Source: a virus
Length of the DNA stretch: 21,416 nt
Direction: 5' to 3' (one strand)
Virus record (IMG/VR): IMGVR_UViG_3300047666_000532
Span: 1 to 21,416 of that record
Under the pieces are notes generated by a model that ran no database searches, was not told where the DNA came from, and worked only from the letters and a program-made list of their open reading frames with translations. A program made the position numbers and the translations under genes. Positions 8,450 through 16,421 of this stretch are shown here, one piece after another (the first letter of the stretch is position 1; each line of letters begins with the position of its first letter).

Positions 8450-10754
8450 CCTCAGTGACCCAGTCCGGTGCGAGGCCGGTGATGGTCATCGGCAGGGGGT
8501 ACTTCTGGCGCACCTCGATCTTGGCGTCGCGCTGCCAGTCGCCTTCGATTGGGATAGTGTAGAGCCCCGTGAGCAGCGGGATCGGCGTGACGCCGGTGTA
8601 CTCTTTCACCTCGTTGAGGAACTTACCCGGCAAGCCGACCGCGACGCCGCGCGTCTCTTGCACGCCGACCGTGACCTCGCTGGCCGCCTTGTACGACCCG
8701 CGAGATGACCCGCTGCGCAGGGCGCTCCCGAAGTCCACGCCTAGCGTGATCAGGTACGCCTCGTAGGATAGGCCGATCTGCACCTTAGCCGCCGCGAACG
8801 GGAGGGTGACCACGCCCGCGCCACTGACCACGAGGCCCTCTTGCACACTGCCGTCCGCCAGCGCGATCACCGTCTCGCCGCGCAGGTGCAGCAGCCCGCT
8901 GATCGTCGTAGTCGATGCGCCGCTGTACGTGAACCCGCAGTCGACGAAGTAGCAATCCTCGACCGCTGCAAAGTCGCGCGGCGCGAGCCGCTCGACCAGA
9001 GTTGTCGTCCGGCCGTCTAGCGTGCGCTCGACGACGAAGTAAGGCACGTCTACCGCGTCCTCGCGGACCACTTCCACTTGCTTAACTAGCGTGTCCGCGC
9101 CGCCCAGCGCTTGCTTGGTCCAGCCCCAGACCTCGTGCTCCAGCAGGTAGGTCAGGGTCAGCAGCGTGCCGTCGTCGAACGTCACCCACACCACGCTGTC
9201 AGGGTGTTGCGCGTAGGCCCAAGACACTATCGTACGGCGCTCGAACAGGTGGCGAGCTAGGATTGTCACCTCTGCGCTGGCGACGTCTTTACGAGGGCGC
9301 GCCTCGCGGATGTGGCGGCCGTTGTTCAGGACGTGGAGCGCCACGGTCCCGATCAGCAGCGGCTTGGGGTACTCCGCCGACCCGTAATAGGTGAGCGGGC
9401 GCACGATGGGGTTGCCCGGCGCGATGTAGCCCTTCTGGTCTCCGCCTTGCAGTGTCCACTCGCCGCCAGCGGTGAAGATCATGTGCGGGTCGTTGGGCAC
9501 GATGGCCGTCACCCGGTTGAGCTTCTGAGCGCGCATGCGGAAGGTCACCGCGTCGTCGTCCACCGGGCTGAAGGCGCGGTTGTAGTTGAGCGGCGACTGG
9601 CTGTTTGACATCTCGACCAGCTGCGGGTTGTTGAACGTGGCCGCGAAGGTCAGCCGCTGCTCGATGAAGCCCACACGCTTCGGCCGGTCACTCGCCGTGG
9701 CGAAGGGGTCGCGGGCCTGCTGGGGCGTGATCGCGGTGTCCGCGATGATGTTCTCGTCGACGAACGTCGTGGCGAGCGTGTCGCCGATAAAGCCGAACAG
9801 CCCGTTGCTTTTCTTGTACACGCGGTATCGGTCAGCGCCTGTGACGGTGGACCACGTGACGGTGTTCTGGTTGCCGACCGTGGTGAGGTCGTTTGTGATG
9901 TCGTCCTCGGTGCCCGGCAGGCTCTCTTCGCCGGTCTCACCGTTGATCGCTGCGACGGTGTAGGTGTAGCTGATCGACCCGCTGCCGGTCGACGCGGCCG
10001 CTGCGACGCTGCCCGGCGCGGCAATGGACGGCTCGAACGTCACCGCCGTGAAGGTCCAATCGTCGTCCGCGATCCGAAGCAGGGCCTGTGGGTCGTACGC
10101 GGTGCTGGCCATGTAGAGCGTGTCGACGTCTTGGGTGAACTCGACCTGCGACATGTCCTCGATGGCGTACGGCGACGCGACCTCGAAGACCTCGTAAAGT
10201 AGCGCCCCCGCGTCGATAGTGCCCCACACCCCGGCGGACGTGTCGACGGTTGTGCCGTCGGAGATCGTGAACGAGACCGTGGCACTTGCGATGGCTGTGA
10301 CCGCCAGCACTTGTTGGTGCAAGGCGTGGGTGCCGTTGGGGTCGATGAAGTAGACCAACCGCCCCACCGTGAACAGCCCCGCCGCCGTGGCGTTCGCCAT
10401 CGTCAGCTTGCCGGGGTCGGCCGCCGTGACTGCGGTGACGCTTTGCCCGGCGATGGCCGTGCTCAGGACGTACGCGCCGCGCTTGATCACGCGCATGACG
10501 GCGTCGCTGATCTCCAGCATGTAGGTGTCGTCGACGCTGAACTCGAAGGGTACGAGCCACTGCGCACCGTCGCCGGTGCTCGTGTCGTAACCCCCGGCCA
10601 GCTTAGTGCCTGCCCGGTTTTCCATGCCGCCCTGAGGCAGGACAATGGTGTTCTCCGCGTCTGACACCCCGGTCTGGTATTTGCTTGTGTCGGTTCGGTC
10701 GAACATCCCCGGGCCGACGATGCCGGAGTTGAACGCCTTTTGATGGTTTTTCAT
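8442..10754 (-). CDS. Tail nozzle protein (tail tubular protein B, gp12-like)
   Basis: 770 residues, near the length of T7 gp12 (794). It forms the distal tube (nozzle) of a short tail, joined to the gp11-like adaptor. Residues 35-52 (NTIVLPQGGMENRAGTKL) carry the Pro-Gly/Arg-x-Gly-Thr motif typical of nozzle N-termini. Residues 355-380 (SDRPKRVGFIEQRLTFAATF) match the conserved 'EQRL-F-A-T--P' segment of this family. An insertion at about 243-350, with SYTYTVAAINGETGEES and RYRVYKKSNGLFGFIGDT, reads as a fibronectin type III-like or related beta domain, common in phage surface proteins. Start ATG at 10754 has GGAG upstream and lies three bases after the adaptor stop. Confidence in the family is high; the beta domain is inferred. 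Confidence 0.88.
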   Translation of the reverse strand: MKNHQKAFNSGIVGPGMFDRTDTSKYQTGVSDAENTIVLPQGGMENRAGTKLAGGYDTSTGDGAQWLVPFEFSVDDTYMLEISDAVMRVIKRGAYVLSTAIAGQSVTAVTAADPGKLTMANATAAGLFTVGRLVYFIDPNGTHALHQQVLAVTAIASATVSFTISDGTTVDTSAGVWGTIDAGALLYEVFEVASPYAIEDMSQVEFTQDVDTLYMASTAYDPQALLRIADDDWTFTAVTFEPSIAAPGSVAAAASTGSGSISYTYTVAAINGETGEESLPGTEDDITNDLTTVGNQNTVTWSTVTGADRYRVYKKSNGLFGFIGDTLATTFVDENIIADTAITPQQARDPFATASDRPKRVGFIEQRLTFAATFNNPQLVEMSNSQSPLNYNRAFSPVDDDAVTFRMRAQKLNRVTAIVPNDPHMIFTAGGEWTLQGGDQKGYIAPGNPIVRPLTYYGSAEYPKPLLIGTVALHVLNNGRHIREARPRKDVASAEVTILARHLFERRTIVSWAYAQHPDSVVWVTFDDGTLLTLTYLLEHEVWGWTKQALGGADTLVKQVEVVREDAVDVPYFVVERTLDGRTTTLVERLAPRDFAAVEDCYFVDCGFTYSGASTTTISGLLHLRGETVIALADGSVQEGLVVSGAGVVTLPFAAAKVQIGLSYEAYLITLGVDFGSALRSGSSRGSYKAASEVTVGVQETRGVAVGLPGKFLNEVKEYTGVTPIPLLTGLYTIPIEGDWQRDAKIEVRQKYPLPMTITGLAPDWVTEDD

Positions 10755-10757
10755 GGG

Positions 10758-11405
10758 TTAGCTCCAGTATATGGAGCCGTCGACCCCGGAGCCGTCGACC
10801 CCGGAGCCTTCGCTACCCCTGCGATCCGTCAGGTATTGGCTCTCGTACGCGTAGTAGCTCGGCTCCTGCCCCGCGTCAGCTTCGACGGCCAAGGCAAGGT
10901 AGTATTCGTAGAACTGGTTTTGCGCTTCCAGCATCGACCCTTTGCGGGTCAGCGTGGGTGCCATATGGCGGGCCATCAGGTGGCTCACCGCGAGGCTGAA
11001 GTTCTCGGGCCAGTCGCCCGGCGTCACCGCGTTTGTTAGGATGTCCGCCTTGGCCGGGCTGACGTTGCAGTACAGCGAGCCGCCGAGGCGTTGGAACGGG
11101 ACGGGAGGTTGGCGGGGCTCCCCTACCGGGTCGACAGTCGGGACCAGCCGCACGATGTCCACCGCGTTTCCGGGGATGTCGTACCGATAGGCCCAGCGCT
11201 CCGCGTAGTTGTTGTCAAGAGAAGCCAGCGTCTGGATCGCGCGGTCAAACGTCCAGTTGGATCTGACCTTCGCCTGCCGCGCGGCTTTGCCGTACCAGAA
11301 ATTGCAAGCGCGCGCCTCGGCGCTTGTCTCGGTGAGCGACACGATGCCAGTTTTACCCAAGTGTCCTAGGGCCATGTTGGCGATGTCTACTTGGCTGTAC
11401 CCCAT
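10758..11405 (-). CDS. Tail tubular protein A / head-tail adaptor (gp11-like)
   Basis: 215 residues; T7 gp11 is about 196. It forms the ring joining the portal to the nozzle. The N-terminus MGYSQVDIANMALGHLGKTGI followed by SLTETSAEARACNFWY, then ARQAKVRSNWTFDRA, is the standard signature of this family (Ala-Leu-x-x-Leu-Gly ... Ser ... Ala-x-x-Cys-x-x-x-Tyr ... Trp-x-Phe). ATG at 11405 has TAGGAG seven bases upstream. The last 20 residues are a low-complexity tail with repeated GSGVD, encoded by a 15-base tandem repeat. It precedes the nozzle gene by three bases. Confidence 0.88.
   Translation of the reverse strand: MGYSQVDIANMALGHLGKTGIVSLTETSAEARACNFWYGKAARQAKVRSNWTFDRAIQTLASLDNNYAERWAYRYDIPGNAVDIVRLVPTVDPVGEPRQPPVPFQRLGGSLYCNVSPAKADILTNAVTPGDWPENFSLAVSHLMARHMAPTLTRKGSMLEAQNQFYEYYLALAVEADAGQEPSYYAYESQYLTDRRGSEGSGVDGSGVDGSIYWS
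10784..10807. repeat. 15-base tandem repeat inside the tail adaptor gene
   Basis: GGAGCCGTCGACCCC occurs twice in tandem, followed by a third partial GGAGCC. In the gene it encodes the GSGVD repeats at the extreme C-terminus of the gp11-like protein. Such a repeat can expand or shrink without a frameshift because the unit is five codons. Confidence 0.85.
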
Positions 11406-11426
11406 GTCGCTCTCCTAAACGTGATC

Positions 11427-11441
11427 CCCGGCTATGCCGGG
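11427..11441 (-). terminator. Short GC-rich hairpin in the gap before the tail adaptor gene
   Basis: CCCGGC-TAT-GCCGGG forms a perfect six-base stem with a three-base loop in the 37-base gap between the 181-residue protein and the gp11-like gene. There is no T-run after it on the minus strand, so it is more likely an mRNA processing or attenuation element than a full terminator. Confidence 0.4.
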
Positions 11442-11442
11442 C

Positions 11443-11988
11443 TTACTTTGCGCTCGCGACCGGTGTGCGGCGGCGGCGGCCTTCTTTCGGGACGGTGGGC
11501 GCGGATGTGACCCCGTCGGTGTCGGTAGCGGGTGTCGTCGGGGTCAGAGCTGGCGTCGCCGACGGTGCGGCGGCGTTGTGCTCGTCGTGGTTGACCGCCT
11601 CAGCTGGAGCGTTGACGGTCGCGGTAGGCGCGGGGGTGCCCGCGACCTGAGTGCGCTCGGCCGAGGCTGGGCCGTCGAGCGTCTGGAGGTGTGCCGCCAG
11701 TTCGGCGAGCTGGCGCTGCAGGACGAGGATCTCTTCAGCCTGCCCGCCGGACTGCAGGCGCTCGCCTGTGATCGCGTCGCGAGCTGCGTTGGTCTGGGCT
11801 GCGTGGCGGCGTGCGTACTCTGCGCCACTGGCGGTATCGGCCTCGACCATCCAGCGCTTCGAGAAGCTCTTGGCGGGGTTTTTGATTGTAAAGGTTGCAC
11901 CGGCGCGGCGGTACTCTCCGTAGAAGCCGTCGCGCGTCGCGTGGACTTCGAGGGTCTCGAGGGTTTCGAGGCTTTTCTTGGCGGACAT
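11443..11988 (-). CDS. Virion-cluster protein with conserved N-terminal domain and disordered Ala/Pro/Thr tail
   Basis: 181 residues. I chose ATG at 11988 (MSAKKSLETLETLEV), which has CAGGAG seven bases upstream, over a longer form starting at 12045 that lacks such a site. Residues 14-55 contain ATRDGFYGEYRRAGATFTI and FSKRWM, a pattern recurring in uncharacterised phage proteins of capsid/tail clusters ('GFYG--RR-G--F-I ... FSK-WM'). Residues 80-104 (RLQSGGQAEEILVLQRQLAE and following) are a short coiled coil. The C-terminal 75 residues are rich in Ala, Pro and Thr and end in a basic patch (EGRRRRTPVASAK), probably disordered. It lies between the cement protein and tail adaptor genes. The function is unknown; a head-surface or head-completion role is a guess from context. 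Confidence 0.7.
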   Translation of the reverse strand: MSAKKSLETLETLEVHATRDGFYGEYRRAGATFTIKNPAKSFSKRWMVEADTASGAEYARRHAAQTNAARDAITGERLQSGGQAEEILVLQRQLAELAAHLQTLDGPASAERTQVAGTPAPTATVNAPAEAVNHDEHNAAAPSATPALTPTTPATDTDGVTSAPTVPKEGRRRRTPVASAK

Positions 11989-12080
11989 CGGTATCTCCTG
12001 TGCGTGTGCTTGCGGTTTTGGGTGGGGGTGGTCAGATCTCCGCACCGGCTGTGGGGCGGCGCGGAGGTCCTAGGCTAGGC

Positions 12081-12515
12081 TCAGATGTCTTGCTCTTCGT
12101 TACCGAAGACGAACCCGGCCGTGATCTTGCCTGCCGAGGCGTCAGTGCCCGCGACGGTGTAGTTCAGACGCATGTAGCGCTGGGCGGTGCCGCGCGGTAC
12201 CCACTGGATGGGGAACACGTAGCCCGCGATAAGATCCGCTACTGGAACCGCTGGGCTGGATAGCACAGTGGTCGGCGAGGCGAAGTTCTCGACGGTGTCT
12301 ACTTGCACGCCAACAATAAGCGAGGTCAAGGTCGCGAAGGCCTGCACGACTTGCAGGCGCATGTGGATAGGGCTTCCCTTGCCGATGTCGCGTGTGATGG
12401 CGTTTGCGCCGTGCTTGGGGGTGTCAGTGGCCCCAAGGTCGATGACGTTCGTCGATACGGCGGTCGCGGTGATCGCCTGCGCATCGGAGAACAGGTTTGT
12501 GCTGTCGAAGATCAT
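12081..12515 (-). CDS. Capsid cement protein, Bbp16 family
   Basis: 144 residues. The N-terminus MIFDSTNLFSDAQAITAT and following AVSTNVIDLGATDTPKHG are close to what I know of the Bbp16 family from Bordetella phage BPP-1, a decoration protein that sits on the outer capsid surface and stabilises it. The rest is beta-rich with no catalytic motif. ATG at 12515 has AAGGA upstream. It lies directly downstream of the major capsid gene, as in BPP-1, with a strong hairpin in the gap. Confidence 0.88.
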   Translation of the reverse strand: MIFDSTNLFSDAQAITATAVSTNVIDLGATDTPKHGANAITRDIGKGSPIHMRLQVVQAFATLTSLIVGVQVDTVENFASPTTVLSSPAVPVADLIAGYVFPIQWVPRGTAQRYMRLNYTVAGTDASAGKITAGFVFGNEEQDI

Positions 12516-12546
12516 GGTCTCATCCTTTGATCAGTCCGGTTGCATT

Positions 12547-12573
12547 ACCCGGGCGAGGTCATCCCGCCCGGGT
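12547..12573 (-). terminator. Stem-loop downstream of the major capsid gene
   Basis: ACCCGGGCG and CGCCCGGGT form a perfect nine-base stem with a nine-base loop, starting nine bases after the capsid stop. No T-run follows on the minus strand, so strong rho-independent termination is not expected. Partial termination or protection of the capsid mRNA 3' end is more likely, comparable in position to the terminator after T7 gene 10. Confidence 0.55.
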
Positions 12574-12581
12574 CAGGCGGC

Positions 12582-13577
12582 TCAGGTAACCTGCGCCTCC
12601 GTTTCGAGGATCGCGTCCATCCGACGGATCGGGTGGCCGAGGAACATGGGGATCTTGCGACCCGCGTACTCTTCGAGCGACAGTTCCACGTTGGTCTTGT
12701 TCATGGCCTGCTTGTGCAGGAACTTGGCGATTGTGCGCGAGCAGTAGATCACCAAGTTACCGTTGGCCATGCCCGGGTTGTCGAGCTGGTAGTATCCGTC
12801 GATCATCAAGTTGATGAGGTCGGCACCTGCACTCGCGTCGCCAGTCAGGTTAGAGACATCGACGTTGGCGATGCGGACGATAGCACGCCAGTCACGCACC
12901 GACATGCCCACATCCATCCCGAACTTCTCGCGGTAGACTTCGTAGAGGCCGCCAGAGGAGGTCTCCTTGGTGTCTACGCCGAGATCCTTGCGGGTCATGC
13001 CAAGCTGGCTGCCCTCAGGGTACAAGAGGTGGCAAGTCTGCTCGCCCCAAGTAACGAAAAAGATCGAGGTGTTGTCGCTGCCGACACCGCCAGCGTCGAC
13101 GATCTGGTTGCCGTTGTCGGCGGACAGATCGCTGTAGCGAGCGGCCAGACCGGTGAACTTTTCCGGGTCTGTCGCGGTGTCGCCGTAGAGCATGACCTCG
13201 GCCAGCTGGTGGGCGATACCCATGATGTGCGACTTGCCTTCGTTCATGCGGAACTTGGCAGGGTTCTTGGCCTTCTCCACCAGCTTGGCGTCGATCTCGG
13301 ACCAGTCTTCCATGAAGCCAGTGGCGTCACGGACCTGAGTGGTCGTGCCTTTGGTGGGCTGCACGCCTTGGTACAGCTTGCGCCATGTCGGCTCAGGAAG
13401 ACCTGCGCGCATGGTGGTGAGGTGCGAGTTGCCTTCGTTACATTCGAAGGTTGGCGCGTCCGCGATCATGTCGTTCTGTTGCGCCATGATCTCGATGATG
13501 TCTGCGACCTCGTCGTTCTTGTTTTGCTGCTTACGCAGGTCTGCAAGGGACAGGTAGCTGTTGCCTACGGTGGCCAT
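12582..13577 (-). CDS. Major capsid protein, BPP-1 (GP7) type
   Basis: 331 residues, the usual length for this HK97-fold group. The N-terminus MATVGNSYLSLADLRKQQN, ECNEGNSHLTTMRAGLPEP and WRKLYQGVQPTKGTTTQV are characteristic of the BPP-1-type capsid family (Pfam 'Major capsid protein GP7'), and the C-terminus PMFLGHPIRRMDAILETEA also fits. It builds the icosahedral shell around the scaffold. ATG at 13577 has AGAGGA upstream, and begins three bases after the scaffold stop. No N-terminal prohead-protease site or cleaved delta domain is evident; the separate scaffold gene serves that role. Confidence 0.9.
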   Translation of the reverse strand: MATVGNSYLSLADLRKQQNKNDEVADIIEIMAQQNDMIADAPTFECNEGNSHLTTMRAGLPEPTWRKLYQGVQPTKGTTTQVRDATGFMEDWSEIDAKLVEKAKNPAKFRMNEGKSHIMGIAHQLAEVMLYGDTATDPEKFTGLAARYSDLSADNGNQIVDAGGVGSDNTSIFFVTWGEQTCHLLYPEGSQLGMTRKDLGVDTKETSSGGLYEVYREKFGMDVGMSVRDWRAIVRIANVDVSNLTGDASAGADLINLMIDGYYQLDNPGMANGNLVIYCSRTIAKFLHKQAMNKTNVELSLEEYAGRKIPMFLGHPIRRMDAILETEAQVT

Positions 13578-13580
13578 AGG

Positions 13581-14369
13581 TTAGGTCCTCTTTGTTGTGG
13601 GCGTCGTCTTACCATACCAAGATACCTCGGTGGGGACGTCGCTTGTGTCTACGGTGTCTCCGGGGACGAACGCGTCCTCCCCGATGGCGGAGGCTACGCG
13701 GGTCATGAACCGGATCATCTCTGGATGGTTGCTCATGCCCGTCTCGGCAAGTGCTACGGTCAGCTCGGGAGTGCCGAGCTTCTGCAGCGCTTGGTTGCTT
13801 ATCGCGACCGTTTGGTCCCAGCGCTCGTTGCCGATCTCCGGGTCCGCCTGAGCAGCGTTGGTCCACTCAGTGACGCGATTTACAAACTGCGACGCATCGG
13901 CTTCCGCCTTTGCGCCGATCTGCCCACTGTACGCCGCGACCAACTGGTTGGCCTGACCTTGTGTGATGCCGATCTCCTTGAAGAGCGGTGACATGGCTTC
14001 CGCCATAGTCGTGTCCAGCTCCATGCCTTCCGGCATCTCGAACTGGTACTCCTCAGGGACAGCGTCGTCGCCTTCTTTTGGTTTGTCGTCACCGGCGTCG
14101 TCTTTGCCAGCGTCTTTGTCTGATGCGTCATCGTCCTTTGGTGCATCGGCATCGCCGGTGACGGCGGCTCCCGCACCTAGGACGGCGTCAGGCGCTGCGG
14201 CGGATTTCTCATCGCCATCGCCTGTGCCACCGCTTAGGTCGGCATCAGTACCCCCGGCGTCGTCGCCGGTTGCCTCGTCCCCAGTGTCGCCACTGGGTGT
14301 GTCGCCGCTGCCGCCTTCGTCAGGCGGTGCCCAAAAGGGCTGCATGCGGATCATGTCTCGGATGTTCAT
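13581..14369 (-). CDS. Capsid assembly scaffolding protein
   Basis: 262 residues. Residues 15-105 are extremely acidic and rich in Gly, Asp, Thr and Ala, followed by a helical part (EMPEGMELDTTMAEAMSPLF, then QANQLVAAYSGQIGAKAEAD) and a C-terminal domain ending in basic TTPTTKRT. Acidic disordered start, helical middle and basic end directly before the capsid gene is the standard scaffold layout; the basic end probably contacts the shell. The segment 'PLFKEIGITQGQANQLVAAY' recurs in scaffolds of this capsid group. Its ATG overlaps the stop of the Bbp19-like gene (ATGA), so it is translationally coupled. Confidence 0.85.
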   Translation of the reverse strand: MNIRDMIRMQPFWAPPDEGGSGDTPSGDTGDEATGDDAGGTDADLSGGTGDGDEKSAAAPDAVLGAGAAVTGDADAPKDDDASDKDAGKDDAGDDKPKEGDDAVPEEYQFEMPEGMELDTTMAEAMSPLFKEIGITQGQANQLVAAYSGQIGAKAEADASQFVNRVTEWTNAAQADPEIGNERWDQTVAISNQALQKLGTPELTVALAETGMSNHPEMIRFMTRVASAIGEDAFVPGDTVDTSDVPTEVSWYGKTTPTTKRT

Positions 14370-14632
14370 TCTTGTTCTCCCACAGTCTCATTGGCGGCCT
14401 CGGTGAGGAGGCTCGGGAACGCGTGCTTATCCGCCGCGTTCAACTCAGCGATCACCCAGAGCGCGATGCCTCGCGCGCCTGCGTCGGCCGTCGGGTCGAA
14501 CAAGCCCGCCGCGTCCAGAAGACGTCGTACGAAGCGGCGAGATGGCTCGTGGGCCAACATCGCCTGCACTTCGCGGCGTTGCTCGTTCATGCGTTTCCGC
14601 TGACTGCGTGATAGCTCGTTGTCAGTACTCAT
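14366..14632 (-). CDS. Bbp19-like small virion-cluster protein
   Basis: 88 residues. The core RRFVRRLLDAAGLFDPTADA, then ARGIALWVIAELNAAD, matches the short conserved family typified by BPP-1 Bbp19 ('R-FL-RLL--AG-F ... G-R--G--L--E'). The N-terminal 30 residues are basic and Gln/Arg-rich, suggesting a helix that binds nucleic acid or protein. It lies between the portal and scaffold genes, as I recall for BPP-1. The ATG at 14632 lacks a good ribosome binding site, unlike its neighbours, so expression may be low; the stop overlaps the scaffold start. The molecular function of the family is not established. Confidence 0.72.
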   Translation of the reverse strand: MSTDNELSRSQRKRMNEQRREVQAMLAHEPSRRFVRRLLDAAGLFDPTADAGARGIALWVIAELNAADKHAFPSLLTEAANETVGEQE

Positions 14633-14695
14633 GGCCGCACAGTACGCTGCACCCCCGCCGTGCGGGCAAGCATTAAATACTTACCCGCTTAGGGG
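14633..14695 (-). other. Gap between portal and Bbp19-like genes
   Basis: Sixty-three bases, larger than most gaps here. On the minus strand an AT-rich piece (AAGTATTTAATG) is followed by a small CCCGC-ACG-GCGGG hairpin. This could be a weak promoter or processing site, but no matching -35 element is evident, so no call is made. Confidence 0.3.
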
Positions 14696-16420
14696 TCACC
14701 TCAGGCCTGCCTTAGCCAGTACGTCGCCCGGGGCTGCGCCTCGAGGGTTATCGGCCTCGCTGACGAGGCGCGCAGCCTCGGCGCTCTGCTTGACAGCCCC
14801 CGCGATGTTTGGTGCCTGCTCGGCCATCTGCATCGCTTGCTCCATCTCGGCGCGCTGCTCTCGCACGGTCGTTGCCTCCTCGGTCGACTTCACGATCTCG
14901 GGCGGCACGCCCAGCATGTCGGCGTACTCGTCGATGGTCTTGTCGGCGTCCAGCTTGTCCATGACCTCCGGCTTGATGCCCGCCAGATTACCTGCGAAGC
15001 CCCAGACCCGTTCGATAGCGCCGGTTGCCACAGCCTTCTGAGCCTGCGCCAACATCCCGATGAACTGCACGTTCAGCTCCTCACCCTCCAGCTCAGCTGG
15101 GGGCGGCGGCACGCGGCCCATCTCGATGACGCGCTCCACGCACAGCGAGACCAGCGGCTCCAGCTTCTCGAACTGGCTCCGCTCGAGGACGGGGCCGAGG
15201 CCGAGCAGCTTCTCTTCGCGCCGCTCGTCGATCTCGGTGGCTGTGATCTGACGCCGGTCGAGGCTAGAGATCATCATGAAGAGATCCGCGTACATCGCCG
15301 ACCAGATGTCGTCCTTGGTCTGCTCAGTGTCCTGCCGCAGCTCCCCGAACTGGGGCGTCACTTGGAAGGCTGGCTGCAGACCCTTGCTAGGGTCGGCCAT
15401 GAAGTTCACAGCCCCCGGCATCATGCTGAACGCGCTGTTGCGTAGGTCGCTGTGGGCGTTCATCGGAGGGCGGTTCACCCGCCGCAGCATCTCCGCGTAG
15501 TCGCGGCGCTTGCTCATAAGCTCCTTGCAGTCTGGCAGGGCGTCCATCCCCGGGCTCCGGCCGTACACTTCGAAGCCTTGCACTTCCCAGCGGCTGGCGC
15601 TGATCGGGTTGCGGTCGTAGCCGAGGTCGCCCATCAGCTCGTCGTGCTTCTGGTCGTCCATCCAGTACATCGACGCGATGGGCTTGTTCTTGCCGTTCAT
15701 CTGGCGGGGGTCGCGGTCGCTGCTGTGGCGGGGCGTGACGAGATGCGAGACCTTGAGCATATGCCCGATGTCGCCCTTGTCGAAGCTCTGCTTGACGTGC
15801 GTCGGCACCTTCGACCAGTCTGGCGAGGTGGCGAAGCGCTGCCCTCCGTAGACGAACTTGCCTACGATCTGGTTCACGGTCATCTGGAACTCGCGGTACA
15901 GCGTGTCGATCCGGTTCTTGTCGCTGGCCCCGAGCCAGTAGCTACCCGGCACCAGCTGCATCGGGCGGATGCCGAGGAGCTCGTCATCCTCAATTAGCGT
16001 GCTCTCTGTGCCGTACGCCCCGAGATCCCCCCAGCACGAGTGCAGGGCGTTGTACATGCCGCTCTTCGCGAGCATGATGCGGGCCTCTTGGAGCAGCTTG
16101 TTGGTGTACTCTTTGACGGCGGGCCGCTTACGTAGGTCGGGGTCGTCGTGCTGCAGCGTGAACCACGGGCGCGACTGGCTGGTGACGCCAGCCTGCATGC
16201 CGGACTTCAGGATGCGCAGGGCGCGGTTCGGCGTGCTGTTCAGTAGGGCGCTGTTCACGCGTTTGCCGCGCTTCGTCAGCTCCTGACTGGCCGGATCGCT
16301 GCCGGAGAACAGCCCACGTCGCGGCGACATGAACTTCTCGATCTCGGCGTAGTGATCGTCGAAGTCCTCGCGGTGCGCCTTCAGGGACCCCGCGATGCGT
16401 TCGGTGCGCTTTTTATCCAT
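14696..16420 (-). CDS. Portal protein (head-to-tail connector, T7 gp8 type)
   Basis: 574 residues (T7 gp8 is 536). It forms the ring at one capsid vertex through which DNA is packaged and ejected and to which the gp11-like adaptor binds. The sequence shows the Head-tail_con family marks: early IEKFMSPRRGLFSG, then NSTPNRALRILKSGMQAGVT and SRPWFTL, then SCWGDLGAYGTESTLIEDDE and later DLFMMISSLDRRQITATEID, the last being the conserved 'R---TATE' segment. Residues 525-574 are an Ala/Glu/Gln helix (barrel-like) with a flexible end. ATG at 16420 has TAGGAG seven bases upstream and follows the small 71-residue gene by one base. Confidence 0.92.
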   Translation of the reverse strand: MDKKRTERIAGSLKAHREDFDDHYAEIEKFMSPRRGLFSGSDPASQELTKRGKRVNSALLNSTPNRALRILKSGMQAGVTSQSRPWFTLQHDDPDLRKRPAVKEYTNKLLQEARIMLAKSGMYNALHSCWGDLGAYGTESTLIEDDELLGIRPMQLVPGSYWLGASDKNRIDTLYREFQMTVNQIVGKFVYGGQRFATSPDWSKVPTHVKQSFDKGDIGHMLKVSHLVTPRHSSDRDPRQMNGKNKPIASMYWMDDQKHDELMGDLGYDRNPISASRWEVQGFEVYGRSPGMDALPDCKELMSKRRDYAEMLRRVNRPPMNAHSDLRNSAFSMMPGAVNFMADPSKGLQPAFQVTPQFGELRQDTEQTKDDIWSAMYADLFMMISSLDRRQITATEIDERREEKLLGLGPVLERSQFEKLEPLVSLCVERVIEMGRVPPPPAELEGEELNVQFIGMLAQAQKAVATGAIERVWGFAGNLAGIKPEVMDKLDADKTIDEYADMLGVPPEIVKSTEEATTVREQRAEMEQAMQMAEQAPNIAGAVKQSAEAARLVSEADNPRGAAPGDVLAKAGLR

Positions 16421-16421
16421 G

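Noticed and set aside
11989-12045. Longer N-terminus for the 181-residue protein
   Set aside because: The extra 19 residues are His/Pro-rich and lack a ribosome binding site, while the internal ATG has a clear CAGGAG.
12035-12069. Possible hairpin GATCTCCGC / GCGGAGGTC after the cement gene
   Set aside because: On the transcribed strand it has a mismatch and a 17-base loop and no T-run, so it is too weak to call.
12540-13991. Plus-strand open frame of 483 codons opposite the capsid and scaffold genes
   Set aside because: The minus strand has confident capsid and scaffold genes here; the plus-strand product is compositionally a shadow (Val/Arg/His/Leu-rich).
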